64,000 nucleotides of DNA from Burkholderia seminalis DSM 23518 (GTDB lineage Bacteria; Pseudomonadota; Gammaproteobacteria; Burkholderiales; Burkholderiaceae). Where the stretch lies: assembly GCF_902832885.1 (NCBI RefSeq), contig NZ_CADFDK010000003.1, forward strand, positions 558,001 to 622,000. The letters run 5' to 3'. Under the pieces are notes generated by a model. The model worked only from the letters and a program-made list of their open reading frames with translations. It ran no database searches and was not told where the DNA came from. A program made the position numbers and the translations under genes. Shown piece by piece: positions 51,364-61,630 of the stretch. Position 1 is the stretch's first letter, and each line of letters begins with the position of its first letter.

Positions 51364-52056
51364 CCGAACTGCTCCTGACTGTGGGAAGTGGGTCCAAGGG
51401 TCCAGCGTGGTTGTTCAATCCCGCCGCGCCCGCTTGCTGGTGGCGGGCGCGACGTCGTACACATGCAGTTCATTTAAGCATCGCCAAAATGCGGTTTGTC
51501 GCGATTCGGGCGGCCCGCACGATACGAATCGACCGTTTTGAGCCGCCCGCGCAGCATGAATTGCTGCGTGCGCGCATGTGTCGTCGTGCGCCCGGCGGCG
51601 TGTCGCGGCGGCTGCCCGACCCGTGTCGATACGGGAAATCGTAAGGCCGCAGCCGCCGCAGATTGCGCCGACAAAATTGCCCGTTCGGCATCCGGCGCGC
51701 GTTTGACTCACGCAAACCGCACGTTTGTGTCGAATGTGTGTGTGCGTGCCCAAGACGGTCGAAACGAGCGGCACGTTGCGGCGGATCGCCGCACGCACGA
51801 GCGGCGACGATGGGGATCGCGACGGGACGTCGCGCAGGAAAGTTCGGAAGAATGCCGCTCGATCGGAACGGCTTGGCGGGAAGACGGGAAGATGACGGGA
51901 CTGCCCGGAAACCGGGCCCGTGCAGCCGTCAGGCGCCGCGGCCGCGAGCGGCGATGCATGCGTCACCGGGCATGTCGGCGCGCTCGCCGGGCGGGCGCCG
52001 GCACGGCGCCCAGGCGGCAGGATGATGCGCCCCCGCGAGCGGACGGCGCGAAGCCG
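51364..52056. other. Intergenic region upstream of the ABC/amine catabolic run
   Basis: About 690 bp with no supported gene. A 7-bp inverted repeat CGCAGCA-TGAAT-TGCTGCG at 51550-51568 lies 190 bp upstream of the first gene and is a possible operator. The rest shows only open frames that read like antisense or random GC-rich sequence. This gap separates the catabolic run from the chemoreceptor's stop. Confidence 0.45.
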
Positions 52057-53595
52057 TCACGCAGCGAGCCGGAATACCGATACGGCGGCCCGCAGGCGCG
52101 CCGCCTGCTCGTCCAGCGACGAGGCGGCGGCCGCTGCCTGCTCGACGAGCGCGGCGTTCTGCTGGGTGACTTCATCCATTTGCGCGACGGCCAGCCCGAT
52201 TTGTTCGATGCCGGTGCTTTGCTCCGCCGATGCCGCGGAAATCTCGCCCATGATGTCCGCCACCCGGTCGATCGACCGGACGATCTCGGTCATGCGCTCG
52301 CCGGCCGTCTCGACGAGCCGGCTGCCGCTGCCGGCCCGCTCGACCGACGCGTCGATCAATCCCTTGATGTCCTTCGCGGCCGCCGCGCTGCGCTGCGCGA
52401 GCGAGCGGACTTCCGATGCGACGACGGCGAACCCCCGCCCCTCCTCGCCGGCCCGCGCGGCTTCCACCGCGGCGTTGAGCGCGAGAATGTTGGTCTGGAA
52501 TGCGATGCTTTCGATGACGACGGTAATGTCGGCGATCCGCACCGATCCGTCCGAAATCTGCCGCATCGTTTCGACGACCGCGTGCACGGCGGCGCCGCCG
52601 AGCTCGGTCGCATCCTTGGCCTGGGCCACGAGCGCATTCGCCTGGCGCGCGTTGTCGGCGTTCTGTTTGACCGTGGACGTGATCTGCTCCATGCTCGCTG
52701 CCGTTTCCTGCAGCGACGCGGCCTGCTGCTCCGTGCGCTGCGACAGATCCAGGTTGCCTTGCGCGATCTCGCCGGTGCCGGTGGCGATCGAGTGGGTCGT
52801 GGTCTGGATCTCGGCGATGGTGTCGGTCAGCCGCGCCTTCATGTCGCCCAGCGCGACGAGCAAGCTGCCGGGCGCGGCGTGCGCCGTATCGAACTGCACG
52901 TCCAGTTCACCGGCGGCGATGCGGGCGGCGATCTGCGTCGCATGCGCGGGTTCCCCGCCCAGCGTGCGCCTGACGCTGCGCAGCACGCCCCATGCGATGG
53001 CCGCGAGCGCCGCGGCGATGACGAGCGCGACGGCGCCCAGCACCATCGCGAGCCGGGCAAACGCCGCGTTGATGTCGTCGTAGAAAAATCCCGTGCCGAT
53101 CCACCAGTTCCAGTCCGGAATCGCGACCACGCCCTGCAGCTTCGGCTCCAGGTCCGCGTCGGGGCTGCGCTTGACCAGCACGTCGACGAGCGCGAAATGC
53201 GCCTGCGCCATCCCCGCGCGGTACGCCTCGCTGTCGGTCATGCCGCTGGTCGTGCGGTTGCCTTTCGCGCGCGTGCCGATGAATTTCGCGTTCGGGTGCA
53301 CGAGGTTGACGCCGTCGGACGTCGTGACCCAGAAGTAGCTCTTCGAATTCGCGTTGAGCGCCGCCAGCGCGGCCTTGGCCTGCTGCTGCGCCTGCTCCTG
53401 CGTGAGCGTGCCGCTCGTCTGCATCGCGCGATACGAATCGACCAGATGCTCGGCCTTGGTCAGCAGAATGACGATCTCTTCGCGGCGGCTGTCGATCAGC
53501 GCGTCGCGCAGCGTGTGCAGCGACAACGCGGCCAGCAGGACGACGCCGAGCAGCGCCGCGGCGACGAGCATCAGCAGTTTGGTGGACAACTTCAT
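52057..53595 (-). CDS. Methyl-accepting chemotaxis protein with sCache-like sensor
   Basis: 512 residues. One helix ([23 protein letters not shown]), a periplasmic sensor of about 150 residues with the Cache-type phrases [22 protein letters not shown] and [12 protein letters not shown], a second helix ([24 protein letters not shown]), a HAMP-like linker and a long coiled-coil signalling domain. The hairpin tip [43 protein letters not shown] is the highly conserved CheA/CheW contact. It stands alone between larger clusters. The ligand is unknown; single-Cache sensors often take small organic acids. Confidence 0.95.
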   Translation of the reverse strand: MKLSTKLLMLVAAALLGVVLLAALSLHTLRDALIDSRREEIVILLTKAEHLVDSYRAMQTSGTLTQEQAQQQAKAALAALNANSKSYFWVTTSDGVNLVHPNAKFIGTRAKGNRTTSGMTDSEAYRAGMAQAHFALVDVLVKRSPDADLEPKLQGVVAIPDWNWWIGTGFFYDDINAAFARLAMVLGAVALVIAAALAAIAWGVLRSVRRTLGGEPAHATQIAARIAAGELDVQFDTAHAAPGSLLVALGDMKARLTDTIAEIQTTTHSIATGTGEIAQGNLDLSQRTEQQAASLQETAASMEQITSTVKQNADNARQANALVAQAKDATELGGAAVHAVVETMRQISDGSVRIADITVVIESIAFQTNILALNAAVEAARAGEEGRGFAVVASEVRSLAQRSAAAAKDIKGLIDASVERAGSGSRLVETAGERMTEIVRSIDRVADIMGEISAASAEQSTGIEQIGLAVAQMDEVTQQNAALVEQAAAAASSLDEQAARLRAAVSVFRLAA

Positions 53596-53767
53596 GCGGG
53601 GGCCTCGAAATATTAACCGTTCGGTACATATATCGGCCCGGGCGGCCCCGCCTTGAACGACTCAATATCGGTAATTACCCTCATTTCGTGCGCTGACCGA
53701 ACGCGCCGGGACGCGACGGCATCACGGCCGCGCCCCGGCGCTCGACGAATCGGCCGGCGCGGCCGGC

Positions 53768-54436
53768 TTACAGCCCGAGTTGCGTCGCGAGCTGACCGAT
53801 GTCCGACACTTCGTAATAGTTGTAGAACGGCGTGCCCGGCTCGTGGCCGCGGTTCACGAATGCCTTGTGCTTGATGCCGAGATCCTCGGCCGTCATGAGG
53901 TCGTAGCGCAGGCTCGACGACACGTGCAGCACGTCCTCGGGCTTGCAGCCGAGCTTGTCGAACATGTATTCGAAGCCCTGCATCCGCGGCTTGTACGATT
54001 GCGCCTGCTGCGCGGTGAACACGGCGTGGAACGGCGCGCCCAGCTTGTCGACGTTGCTCATGATCTGCTCGTCCATCGCATTCGACAGGATCACCAGCTT
54101 GTACTTCGACGCCAGCCGCGACAGCCCGGCCGGCACGTCCGGATGCGGGCCCCACGTCGGCACCGCATGATAGAAAAGCTCGGCCTCGGCCTCGTCGAAC
54201 TTCACGCCGAGCCGCGCGCAGGTGCGGCGGACCGCGTTGACGACGACGTCGCGGTACGGCTTCCACGCGCCGAGCACCTCGTCGAGCCGATAGGCGGCGA
54301 ACGCGCGCACGAATGCCTCCATCGCGGCCGGCGACAGCCGGTCCGCATAGATTTCGCGCGCCGTCTCGGCCATCCGGAAATGGGTCAGCGTGCCGTAGCA
54401 GTCGAAGGTGATGTACTTCGGTTCAAACTGGATCAT
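53768..54436 (-). CDS. HAD-family hydrolase, haloacid-dehalogenase type II-like
   Basis: 222 residues. Nucleophile Asp12 in ITFDCYGTLTHF, motif II Ser in VILSNAMDEQI, motif III Lys in SYKPRMQGFEYMFDKLG, and motif IV region HVSSSLRYDLMTAEDLGIKHKAFVNRG. Type II haloacid dehalogenases have a similar layout and length; whether the substrate is halogenated cannot be told, and many relatives act on phosphate esters. It lies alone on minus, 170 bp from the chemoreceptor. Confidence 0.85.
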   Translation of the reverse strand: MIQFEPKYITFDCYGTLTHFRMAETAREIYADRLSPAAMEAFVRAFAAYRLDEVLGAWKPYRDVVVNAVRRTCARLGVKFDEAEAELFYHAVPTWGPHPDVPAGLSRLASKYKLVILSNAMDEQIMSNVDKLGAPFHAVFTAQQAQSYKPRMQGFEYMFDKLGCKPEDVLHVSSSLRYDLMTAEDLGIKHKAFVNRGHEPGTPFYNYYEVSDIGQLATQLGL

Positions 54437-54903
54437 GGTGACGTCCTGTCGGTGTGAAGCCCCGGCAGGGCCGGGGACGGGCTGGATTTAACGAAATTGA
54501 ATCAGGGCAAAAAGTCGTCCGCGCATCGTTCGGCGCCGCTCAAAACGCAGAATCGCCGCGTGTTGCCCGCCACATGCAGCACGATCTGCGGCACGATCGG
54601 GCGCGGCGCGGGCGGCGGGCGCCGATGGGCGCCGCGCTACCGCGGCGAGCCCGTCTGCCGATGCGGCCCTTCGGCAGGCGGCAGTGCCGCCGTGCCATTG
54701 ATCGTAGTGGTATTCCACAGCACGCGTGGCCGGATTGACCCGTCTCGCCAGCACGATCCGGGCGTTCGTTCGCGCCGATCGAGCCGGTTTGCATCGAATT
54801 CGCGGGCGCGCCCGCCGCCGCCGGAAAACAGGCGAATCGTCCTATCCGCCCTGCGGCCTCGCTGGCACAGTGATGCGTCATTCCCACCCCTCCGGAGTCC
54901 GGC
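54437..54903. other. Divergent promoter gap between HAD and GNAT genes
   Basis: 467 bp without a gene. A GC-rich hairpin, CCCCGGC-AGG-GCCGGGG (54460-54476), lies in the HAD gene's presumed 5' leader and could affect its translation. An AT-richer patch near 54484-54512 may contain the HAD promoter. Nothing else stands out. Confidence 0.4.
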
Positions 54904-55764
54904 GTGTCCGACCTCAATCCTTCCAGCACGCTTACCTATCGCCCGTTCGCCGAAACCGACCTGCCCGCCGCGCACCGGCTGTCGGAAGCCGTCAAGTGGC
55001 CGCACCGGCTCGACGACTGGCGCTTCGTGTTCCAGCTCGGCGGCGGCTTCGTCGCCGAAGACGAAACCGGCGTCGTCGGCACCGCGCTCGGCTGGCGCTT
55101 CGGCGAATCGCACGCGTCGCTCGGCATGGTCATCGTGTCGCCCGAGCGCCAGGGCCGCGGCATCGGGCGCGAGTTGCTCGCCCGCCTGGTCGACAGCTTC
55201 GGCCCGCGGACCGTGTTCCTGCACGCGACGCCGGCCGGCGAGCCGCTGTACGCGAAATTCGGGTTCGAAGCGATCGGCACGATCGATCAACACCAGGGCG
55301 CCGCCTTCCAGCCGCCGCTGATATCGCTGCCGCCCGGCGAGCGCCTGCGGCCGATCGGCGCGAACGACGGCCCGCGCCTTGCCGCGCTCGCGTCGCGCGC
55401 CGCGGGCTATCAGCGCGACGAAGTGATCGGCGCGCTGCTCGACGTCGCGAACGGCATCGCGCTCGATCGCGACGGCGAGCTGCTCGGCTTCGCGCTGTTC
55501 CGCCGCTTCGGCCGCGGCCACGCGATCGGCCCGGTGGTCGCACCGGACGCGCAGCGCGCGCAGGCGCTGATCAGTCACTGGCTCGCCCTGCACGAGGGCA
55601 TGTTCGTGCGGCTCGACGTGCCGGGCGACAGCGGGCTGTCCGACTGGCTGCAGGGGCTCGGGCTGCCGCGCGTCGATACCGTCGTCGCGATGGCACGCGG
55701 CGCCGCGCCCGAGCGCGATCCGGCGCTGCGCGCGTACGCGATCGTGAACCAGGCACTCGGCTGA
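54904..55764 (+). CDS. GNAT acetyltransferase with two GNAT-like halves
   Basis: 286 residues from a GTG with GGAG upstream. The N-terminal half is a normal GNAT domain with the acetyl-CoA loop VSPERQGRGIGRELLARL near residue 80 and AGEPLYAKFGFEAIGTIDQHQG at its end. The C-terminal half (RLRPIGANDGPRLAALASRAAGYQRDEVI, LLGFALFRRFGRGHAIGPVVAPDAQRAQALIS) looks like a second, diverged GNAT fold without the Gly-rich loop. The acceptor is unknown. It precedes the GhrA-like gene by 11 bp and is probably co-transcribed with it. Confidence 0.88.
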   Translation: MSDLNPSSTLTYRPFAETDLPAAHRLSEAVKWPHRLDDWRFVFQLGGGFVAEDETGVVGTALGWRFGESHASLGMVIVSPERQGRGIGRELLARLVDSFGPRTVFLHATPAGEPLYAKFGFEAIGTIDQHQGAAFQPPLISLPPGERLRPIGANDGPRLAALASRAAGYQRDEVIGALLDVANGIALDRDGELLGFALFRRFGRGHAIGPVVAPDAQRAQALISHWLALHEGMFVRLDVPGDSGLSDWLQGLGLPRVDTVVAMARGAAPERDPALRAYAIVNQALG

Positions 55765-55775
55765 GCGGAACGAAG

Positions 55776-56702
55776 ATGAGCTTCCTGTACAAGGCCGACC
55801 CGGTGCGCGGCGCGCAATGGGCACAGCGCTTCGCGCAGCGCGCACCCGATCTCGCGTTCCGGATCTGGCCGGACATCGGCGACCCGGAGGCGGTCCGCTA
55901 TCTCGCCGCGTGGCAGCCGCCGGACGATCCGGCCGCGCTGCTCCCGAATCTCGAGGTCGTGTTCTCGGTCGGGGCCGGCATCGATCAGTTCGACCTGTCG
56001 CGCGTGCCGCCGCACATCCCCGTCGTGCGGATGATCGAGCCGGGCATCGTCGAGGGCATGGTCGAATACGTGACGCAGGCGGTGCTGACGATTCACCGCG
56101 ACCTGTTCGACTACGCGGCGCAACAACGCGCGCAGGTGTGGCACGAGAAACCGGTGCGCGCCGCCGCGTCGACGCGGATCGGCGTCCTCGGGCTCGGCAC
56201 GCTCGGCCAGGCGGTGCTCGACATGCTCCGGCGCTTCGGCTTCCCGTGCGCGGGCTGGAGCCGCACGCCGCGCACGCTCGACGGCATCGCGTGCTACGCC
56301 GGCGACGACGCGCTCGAACCGTTCCTCGCCCGCACCGACATCCTGATCTGCCTGCTGCCGCTGACCGACGGCACGCGCGGGCTGCTCGGCACACGCGTGT
56401 TCGATGCGCTGCCGCCCGGCGCGTCGCTCGTGCAGGTCGGGCGCGGGCCGCAGCTCGATGCGGCCGCGCTGCTCGCCGCGCTCGACAGCGGCCGGCTCGA
56501 CAGCGCGATCCTCGATGTAACCGACCCCGAACCGTTGCCGGCCGGTCATCCGTTCTGGGCGCATCCGCGCATCCGGATCACGCCGCACATCGCGAGCGCC
56601 ACGCGGCCCGACACCGCCGTGGACGCCGTGCTCGCGAATCTCGCGCGCCATCGTGCAGGACAACCGATGATCGGCGTCGTCGACCGCACACGCGGCTACT
56701 GA
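55776..56702 (+). CDS. ghrA: Glyoxylate/hydroxypyruvate reductase A-like dehydrogenase
   Basis: 308 residues from MSFLYKADPVRGAQW. D-2-hydroxyacid dehydrogenase family: RIGVLGLGTLGQAVLDMLRRFGF is the NAD(P)-binding fold, LICLLPLTDGTRGLLG and VQVGRGPQLDAAAL (catalytic Arg) follow, and ITPHIASATRPDTA carries the catalytic His. The N-terminal SVGAGIDQF pattern is typical of GhrA. It reduces glyoxylate or hydroxypyruvate in the cytosol. Confidence 0.92.
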   Translation: MSFLYKADPVRGAQWAQRFAQRAPDLAFRIWPDIGDPEAVRYLAAWQPPDDPAALLPNLEVVFSVGAGIDQFDLSRVPPHIPVVRMIEPGIVEGMVEYVTQAVLTIHRDLFDYAAQQRAQVWHEKPVRAAASTRIGVLGLGTLGQAVLDMLRRFGFPCAGWSRTPRTLDGIACYAGDDALEPFLARTDILICLLPLTDGTRGLLGTRVFDALPPGASLVQVGRGPQLDAAALLAALDSGRLDSAILDVTDPEPLPAGHPFWAHPRIRITPHIASATRPDTAVDAVLANLARHRAGQPMIGVVDRTRGY

Positions 56703-56863
56703 CGCGCGCGTCCGGCACGGCGGGGTGCGCAGCAGAAAATGCCGAAGCGCCCCGTGCAAACGCCGCGCCCATACGTTTCGGGGCGCAAATTGAAAGCGCA
56801 TGCGGATCGTTCGCCCGGTAGCATGAACTCACCGCTGACACCTGACGAGAGTCCTGCCCTGCC

Positions 56864-58273
56864 ATGAACCACGCCGACCACGCTGCGCTGATCGAAGCCG
56901 ATCGTCAGCATCTGATCCACCCCGTCGTCAACTATCGCGCACACGAGGCGCGCGGCGCCACCGTGCTCGAATCCGCGGACGGCGTGTTCCTGCGCGACGC
57001 CGACGGCCACACGCTGCTCGACGCGTTCTCGGGCCTGTGGTGCGTGAACGTCGGCTACGGCCGCGACAGCATCGTGAAAGCGGCCGCCGACCAGATGGCG
57101 AAGCTGCCCTACGCGACCGGCTATTTCCATTTCGGCTCGCAGCCGGCGATCGAGCTGGCCGAACGGCTCGCCGCGCTCGCGCCGCCGTCGCTGAACCACG
57201 TGTACTTCACGCTCGGCGGCTCGGATGCGGTCGACTCCGCGGTGCGCTTCATCACGCACTATTTCAACGCGACCGGCCGTCCGTCGAAAAAGCAGATGAT
57301 CGCGCTCGAGCGCGGTTATCACGGCTCGTCGTCGATCGGCGCCGGCCTCACCGCGCTGCCGGCGTTCCACCGTCACTTCGACCTGCCGCGCGCGGACCAG
57401 CATCACATTCCGTCGCCCTACCCGTATCGCCATCCGCTCGGCGACGATCCGCAGGCGCTGATCGCCGCGTCGGTCGCCGCGCTCGAAGCGAAGGTCGCCG
57501 AACTCGGCGCGGACAACGTGGCCGCCTTCTTCTGCGAGCCCGTGCAGGGTTCCGGCGGCGTGATCGTGCCGCCGGCCGGCTGGCTGAAGGCGATGCGCGA
57601 CGCATGCCGTCGCCTCGGCATCCTGTTCGTCGCCGACGAGGTGATCACCGGCTTCGGCCGCACGGGGCCGCTGTTCGCGTGCGAGACCGAACAGGTCGAT
57701 CCGGACCTGATGACCGTCGCGAAGGGACTGACCGCCGGTTATGCGCCGATGGGCGCGGTGCTGATGTCCGATGAAATCTACGAAGGGATCGCGGGCAGCC
57801 GCGCCGAATCGGCCGTGGTCGGCCACGGCCATACGTATTCCGCGCATCCGGTCAGCGCGGCGATCGGCCTCGAGGTGCTGAAGCTCTATCACGAAGGCGG
57901 GCTGCTCGCGAACGGCCAGGCGCTGGCGCCGCGCTTCGCGGCGGGCCTCGACGCGCTGCGCGCGCATCCGCTCGTCGGCGATGCGCGTTCCGTCGGCCTG
58001 CTCGGTGCGCTCGAACTGGTGACCGACAAGGCCCGCAAGACGCGCTTCGACCCGGCGCTGAACGTGCCCGACAAGATCGCGGCGGCTGCTTACGCGAACG
58101 GCGTGGTGTTCCGCGCGTTCGGCGACGGCGTGCTCGGCTTCGCGCCGGCGCTGAGCTTCACCGCGGGCGAGTTCGACCTGTTGTTCGAACGCGTGCGCAA
58201 GACGCTCGACGACGTGCTGGGCGATGCCGGCGTGCAGCGCGCGCTCGACGCCGCGCACGCGCAGCCGGCCTGA
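56864..58273 (+). CDS. Class III aminotransferase (omega-amino acid/putrescine-pyruvate type)
   Basis: 469 residues. FSGLWCVNVGYGRDSIVKAAADQM, GGSDAVDSAVRFITHYFNATGRPSKKQMIALERGYHGSS, the cofactor Asp in FVADEVITGFGRTG and the PLP Lys287 in VAKGLTAGYAPMGAVL are all present. The family transfers amino groups from putrescine, beta-alanine or other omega-amines to pyruvate. The succinate-semialdehyde-type dehydrogenase downstream is the natural next enzyme, giving a GABA/putrescine-like route, with the Lrp gene between them. Confidence 0.9.
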   Translation: MNHADHAALIEADRQHLIHPVVNYRAHEARGATVLESADGVFLRDADGHTLLDAFSGLWCVNVGYGRDSIVKAAADQMAKLPYATGYFHFGSQPAIELAERLAALAPPSLNHVYFTLGGSDAVDSAVRFITHYFNATGRPSKKQMIALERGYHGSSSIGAGLTALPAFHRHFDLPRADQHHIPSPYPYRHPLGDDPQALIAASVAALEAKVAELGADNVAAFFCEPVQGSGGVIVPPAGWLKAMRDACRRLGILFVADEVITGFGRTGPLFACETEQVDPDLMTVAKGLTAGYAPMGAVLMSDEIYEGIAGSRAESAVVGHGHTYSAHPVSAAIGLEVLKLYHEGGLLANGQALAPRFAAGLDALRAHPLVGDARSVGLLGALELVTDKARKTRFDPALNVPDKIAAAAYANGVVFRAFGDGVLGFAPALSFTAGEFDLLFERVRKTLDDVLGDAGVQRALDAAHAQPA

Positions 58274-58353
58274 CCGGCCAAGGGAAAGCCGGGCTTGTGG
58301 CGGCCCTCGTTCGACTCTAAAGTAACCGGACATTCCATTTTTTCGCCTCTCAC

Positions 58354-58851
58354 GTGAACATGACGGACAGCAAGCTGGATCGCATCGACCTGCGCATCCT
58401 CTCCCAGTTGCAGAAGCGCGGCCGCATGACCAACGTCGAGCTGGCCGATGCGGTCGGGCTGTCGCCCAGTCCTTGCCTGATCCGCGTGAAGCGGCTCGAG
58501 AAGGCCGGCTACATCGGCGGCTACGGCGCGCACATCCAGCTCGAGAAACTCGGCGACGTGCAGGTCGTGTTCACCGAGGTCACGCTGGCCGACCACCGGC
58601 GCGAGGACTTCGACCGCTTCGTCGCGGCGATCCGCAACGTCGACGAGATCGTCGAGTGCCATCTCGCGAGCGGCGGCTACGACTACCTGCTGAAGTTCAT
58701 CACGCGCAGCGTGAGCCATTACCAGACGATCGTCGAGGGGCTGCTCGAGCAGAACATCGGCATCGAAAAGTATTTCAGTTATGTGATCATCAAGTCGCCG
58801 TTCGTCAAACGGCACTATCCGCTCGAATCGCTGTTCGGCGACCGGCACTGA
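58354..58851 (+). CDS. Lrp/AsnC-family regulator
   Basis: 165 residues from a GTG at 58354 (an ATG two codons later is equally good). Winged helix LDRIDLRILSQLQKRGRMTNVELADAVGLSPSPCLIRVKRLEKAGYIGGY, then the RAM ligand domain (VDEIVECHLASGGYDYLLKFIT). These proteins sense amino acids. It sits between the aminotransferase and dehydrogenase genes it probably controls. Confidence 0.92.
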   Translation: MNMTDSKLDRIDLRILSQLQKRGRMTNVELADAVGLSPSPCLIRVKRLEKAGYIGGYGAHIQLEKLGDVQVVFTEVTLADHRREDFDRFVAAIRNVDEIVECHLASGGYDYLLKFITRSVSHYQTIVEGLLEQNIGIEKYFSYVIIKSPFVKRHYPLESLFGDRH

Positions 58852-58950
58852 CGCACGGTGCCCGCCTGCCTCGAACGCGGCAGCGTGCTGTCCGCGCGGG
58901 GTAGTCGCGCGCCCGCGCCGCCGCCGAACCGCTTCATCCAAGGACCTGTC

Positions 58951-60423
58951 ATGCCGCTTACGCTGTCCCGAACCGAACTGCTGCGTACCGCCAACCTGAT
59001 CGATGGTACCTGGCGCGATGCGCTCGACGGCGCACGCTTCGACGTCACCGATCCGGCGACGCTCGAGACCGTTGCCCACGCACCCGACAGCGGAGCCGCC
59101 GACGCGCGCGCCGCGACCGACGCGGCGGCACGCGCGCTGCCCGCATGGCGCGCGACGCCCGCTCGCGAACGCGCCGCGATCCTGCGCGCGTGGCACGCGG
59201 CGATCATCGCGCACACCGACGATCTCGCGAAGCTGATGTCGCGCGAACAGGGCAAGCCGCTCGCCGAAGCGCGCGGCGAAGTCGCCTACGGCGCGTCGTA
59301 CGTGCTGTGGTTTGCCGAGGAAGCGACGCGCACGTACGGCGACCTGATTCCGCAGCAGCAGCGCGGCAAACGGCTGAGCGCGGTCAAGGAACCGATCGGC
59401 ATCGTCGCCGCGATCACGCCGTGGAATTTCCCGCTCGCGATGATCGCGCGCAAGATCGCGCCCGCCCTCGCGGCCGGCTGCACGGTCGTCGCGAAGCCGG
59501 CGGAAGACACGCCGCTGACCGCGCTCGCGCTCGCCTTCCTCGCGCAGGAAGCCGGCGTGCCGCCCGGCGTGCTGAACCTGATCGCCGCCTCGCGCGAGCG
59601 CGGGGTCGCTGCCGTGGCCGATTGGCTCGCCGACGGCCGCGTGCGCAAGATCACGTTCACCGGATCGACGCCCGTCGGCAAGCTGCTCGCGCGCGAATCG
59701 GCGGCGACGCTGAAGAAGCTGTCGCTGGAGCTCGGCGGCAATGCGCCGTTCATCGTGTTCGACGATGCCGAGCTCGATAGCGCGGTCGACGGGCTGATGG
59801 CGTCCAAGTTCCGCAACGGCGGCCAGACCTGCGTGTCGCCGAATCGCGTGTATGTGCAGCGCGGCGTCTACGACGCGTTCGCCGCGAAGCTCGCGGCACG
59901 CGTCGCCGCGCTGAAGGTCGCGCCGGCGACCGACCCGGCCGCGCAGATCGGCCCGATGATCAACGCGCGCGCGGTCGACAAGATCGCCCGCCACGTCGGC
60001 GACGCTGTCGAACGCGGCGCGCGCGTGCTCGCCGGCGGCAAGCGTCTGGCCGAACTCGGCCCGAACTTCTACGCCCCGACGGTGCTCGCCGACGCGACCG
60101 CCGACATGCAACTGAACTGCGAGGAAACGTTCGGCCCGATCGCGGCGCTGTTCCGCTTCGATACCGAGGACGAGGCCGTCGGCGCAGCGAACGACACGCC
60201 GTTCGGGCTCGCCGCGTATTTCTACACGCAGGACGTGCGGCGCATCGCGCGCGTGTCGGCACGGCTCGAAACGGGCATCGTCGGCATCAACGAAGGCGCG
60301 CTCGCGAGCGAGGCCGCGCCGTTCGGCGGGGTGAAGGAATCGGGCTACGGCCGCGAAGGCTCGCGCTACGGCCTCGACGATTACCTGTCGATCAAGTACC
60401 TGTGCCAGGGCGGGCTCGAGTGA
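58951..60423 (+). CDS. gabD: NAD(P)-dependent succinate-semialdehyde-type dehydrogenase
   Basis: 490 residues. AITPWNFPLAM, VVAKPAEDTP, FTGSTPVGKLL, general base Glu260 in LELGGNAPFIVFDDAELD and nucleophile Cys294 in RNGGQTCVSPNRV match GabD-type ALDH, which converts succinate semialdehyde to succinate. The C-terminal GVKESGYGREGSRYGLDDYLSIKYLC is typical. It completes the aminotransferase module. Glutarate semialdehyde is a possible alternative substrate. Confidence 0.92.
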   Translation: MPLTLSRTELLRTANLIDGTWRDALDGARFDVTDPATLETVAHAPDSGAADARAATDAAARALPAWRATPARERAAILRAWHAAIIAHTDDLAKLMSREQGKPLAEARGEVAYGASYVLWFAEEATRTYGDLIPQQQRGKRLSAVKEPIGIVAAITPWNFPLAMIARKIAPALAAGCTVVAKPAEDTPLTALALAFLAQEAGVPPGVLNLIAASRERGVAAVADWLADGRVRKITFTGSTPVGKLLARESAATLKKLSLELGGNAPFIVFDDAELDSAVDGLMASKFRNGGQTCVSPNRVYVQRGVYDAFAAKLAARVAALKVAPATDPAAQIGPMINARAVDKIARHVGDAVERGARVLAGGKRLAELGPNFYAPTVLADATADMQLNCEETFGPIAALFRFDTEDEAVGAANDTPFGLAAYFYTQDVRRIARVSARLETGIVGINEGALASEAAPFGGVKESGYGREGSRYGLDDYLSIKYLCQGGLE

Positions 60424-60483
60424 ATCCGGCCGGACGCGACGGCCTGCCGCGCACCGCAGGGTCGGGCCGGCCGTCACGCATCG

Positions 60484-61575
60484 TCACGTCTGCATGACCA
60501 GCGACGTCAGCTGCGCCGCGCGCGCCACGTCCGTCTTCGTGTAGATCGACTTGATCTGCGCGCGGACCGTACCGATCGACACGCCGCGCAGCGCCGCGCA
60601 TTCCTGCGGCGAGCGCCCGTCGCAGCACAGCAGCACCGCGAGGTCGGCTTCGGCCGACGACAGCCCGTAGAACACGCGCAATCGCTGCGCGCGCGCCGAC
60701 GGCGAGCGCAGGTCCGCGGCGGTCATCAATGCCGTCACGCCCGGCCGTTCGCGCGCGAGGTGCGACTGTTCGGGAACGGGGATCAACGCCAGCGGCAGCG
60801 GCTCGCCCGTCGTCCGCCGCAGCAGCAGCCCGCCGCGCGCGAACGCATGCCGCCATTGCGCGTCGTCGACGCATCCTTCCGGCGCGAAACGCCCGTTCAC
60901 GACCCGCAGCGCCGGTTCGGCGGCGATCAGTTGATCGGCCGCACGGTTCGTGTAGCGCAGTTCGCGCCGCGCGCCGAGCAGGAACACCGGCACCGGAATC
61001 GCGTCGAGCGCCGATTCCGCGGCGGCCACGCGCGCTTCGAGTTCGCCGATGCGCGCCTGGATCCGCAGCGCGCGGCTGATGTGCGCGCCCATGATTTCGA
61101 TCATGCGGCGCTGATCGTCGGACAGCCCCTGCGAGTCGGGGCCGCCCTGCACGCTGAGGAACGCGCCCGAGCCTTCGCCGCGATGGATGTACAGGCCCGA
61201 GATGCTGCCGAGCCCGAACGGGTGCATGAATTCCTGATAGAACACGCTGTGCGCGCGCTGGTGCGCGGACAGGTGCTTGACGTCCTCGAACCAGCGCCCC
61301 GTCGGCCAGTCCGCGGCGATCGGCACGACCGGGTCGTACAGGTAGAACTCGGTGTTGTAGCTGTGGTAGCACGCGGCGACCCACGACGCGTCGTCGCCGG
61401 CCGCCTGCTCGATCGCCGGCACCCTCGCCTTGTCGTCGAACGACAGCAGCGTGGCCATGCGCACACCGACAGACGATCGCAGCCCGTCCAGCACCGCTTC
61501 CCATCGTTGATCGCCCAGTGCCGCCGCGTAGATGTCGTCGATCCACGCCGATTGAATCAATCCGTTCAGTTGCAT
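60484..61575 (-). CDS. LuxR-family regulator with PAS-like centre
   Basis: 363 residues. The C-terminal ~60 residues form a LuxR helix-turn-helix (GLSSAEADLAVLLCCDGRSPQECAALRGVSIGTVRAQIKSIYTKT). The middle has a PAS-like segment (AIPVPVFLLGARRELRYTNRAADQLIAAEP). The N-terminal 190 residues are a sensor-like region with FYQEFMHPFGLGSISGLYIHRGEGSGAFLSVQ, seen in several Burkholderia LuxR proteins not tied to acyl-homoserine lactones. It converges on the gabD gene, 60 bp apart, and may or may not control it. Confidence 0.88.
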   Translation of the reverse strand: MQLNGLIQSAWIDDIYAAALGDQRWEAVLDGLRSSVGVRMATLLSFDDKARVPAIEQAAGDDASWVAACYHSYNTEFYLYDPVVPIAADWPTGRWFEDVKHLSAHQRAHSVFYQEFMHPFGLGSISGLYIHRGEGSGAFLSVQGGPDSQGLSDDQRRMIEIMGAHISRALRIQARIGELEARVAAAESALDAIPVPVFLLGARRELRYTNRAADQLIAAEPALRVVNGRFAPEGCVDDAQWRHAFARGGLLLRRTTGEPLPLALIPVPEQSHLARERPGVTALMTAADLRSPSARAQRLRVFYGLSSAEADLAVLLCCDGRSPQECAALRGVSIGTVRAQIKSIYTKTDVARAAQLTSLVMQT

Positions 61576-61630
61576 CTGGCTACCCCGCGCCGTGCGTTTC
61601 TGTCGAACGTCTTCAGCGCATCTTACTCAA

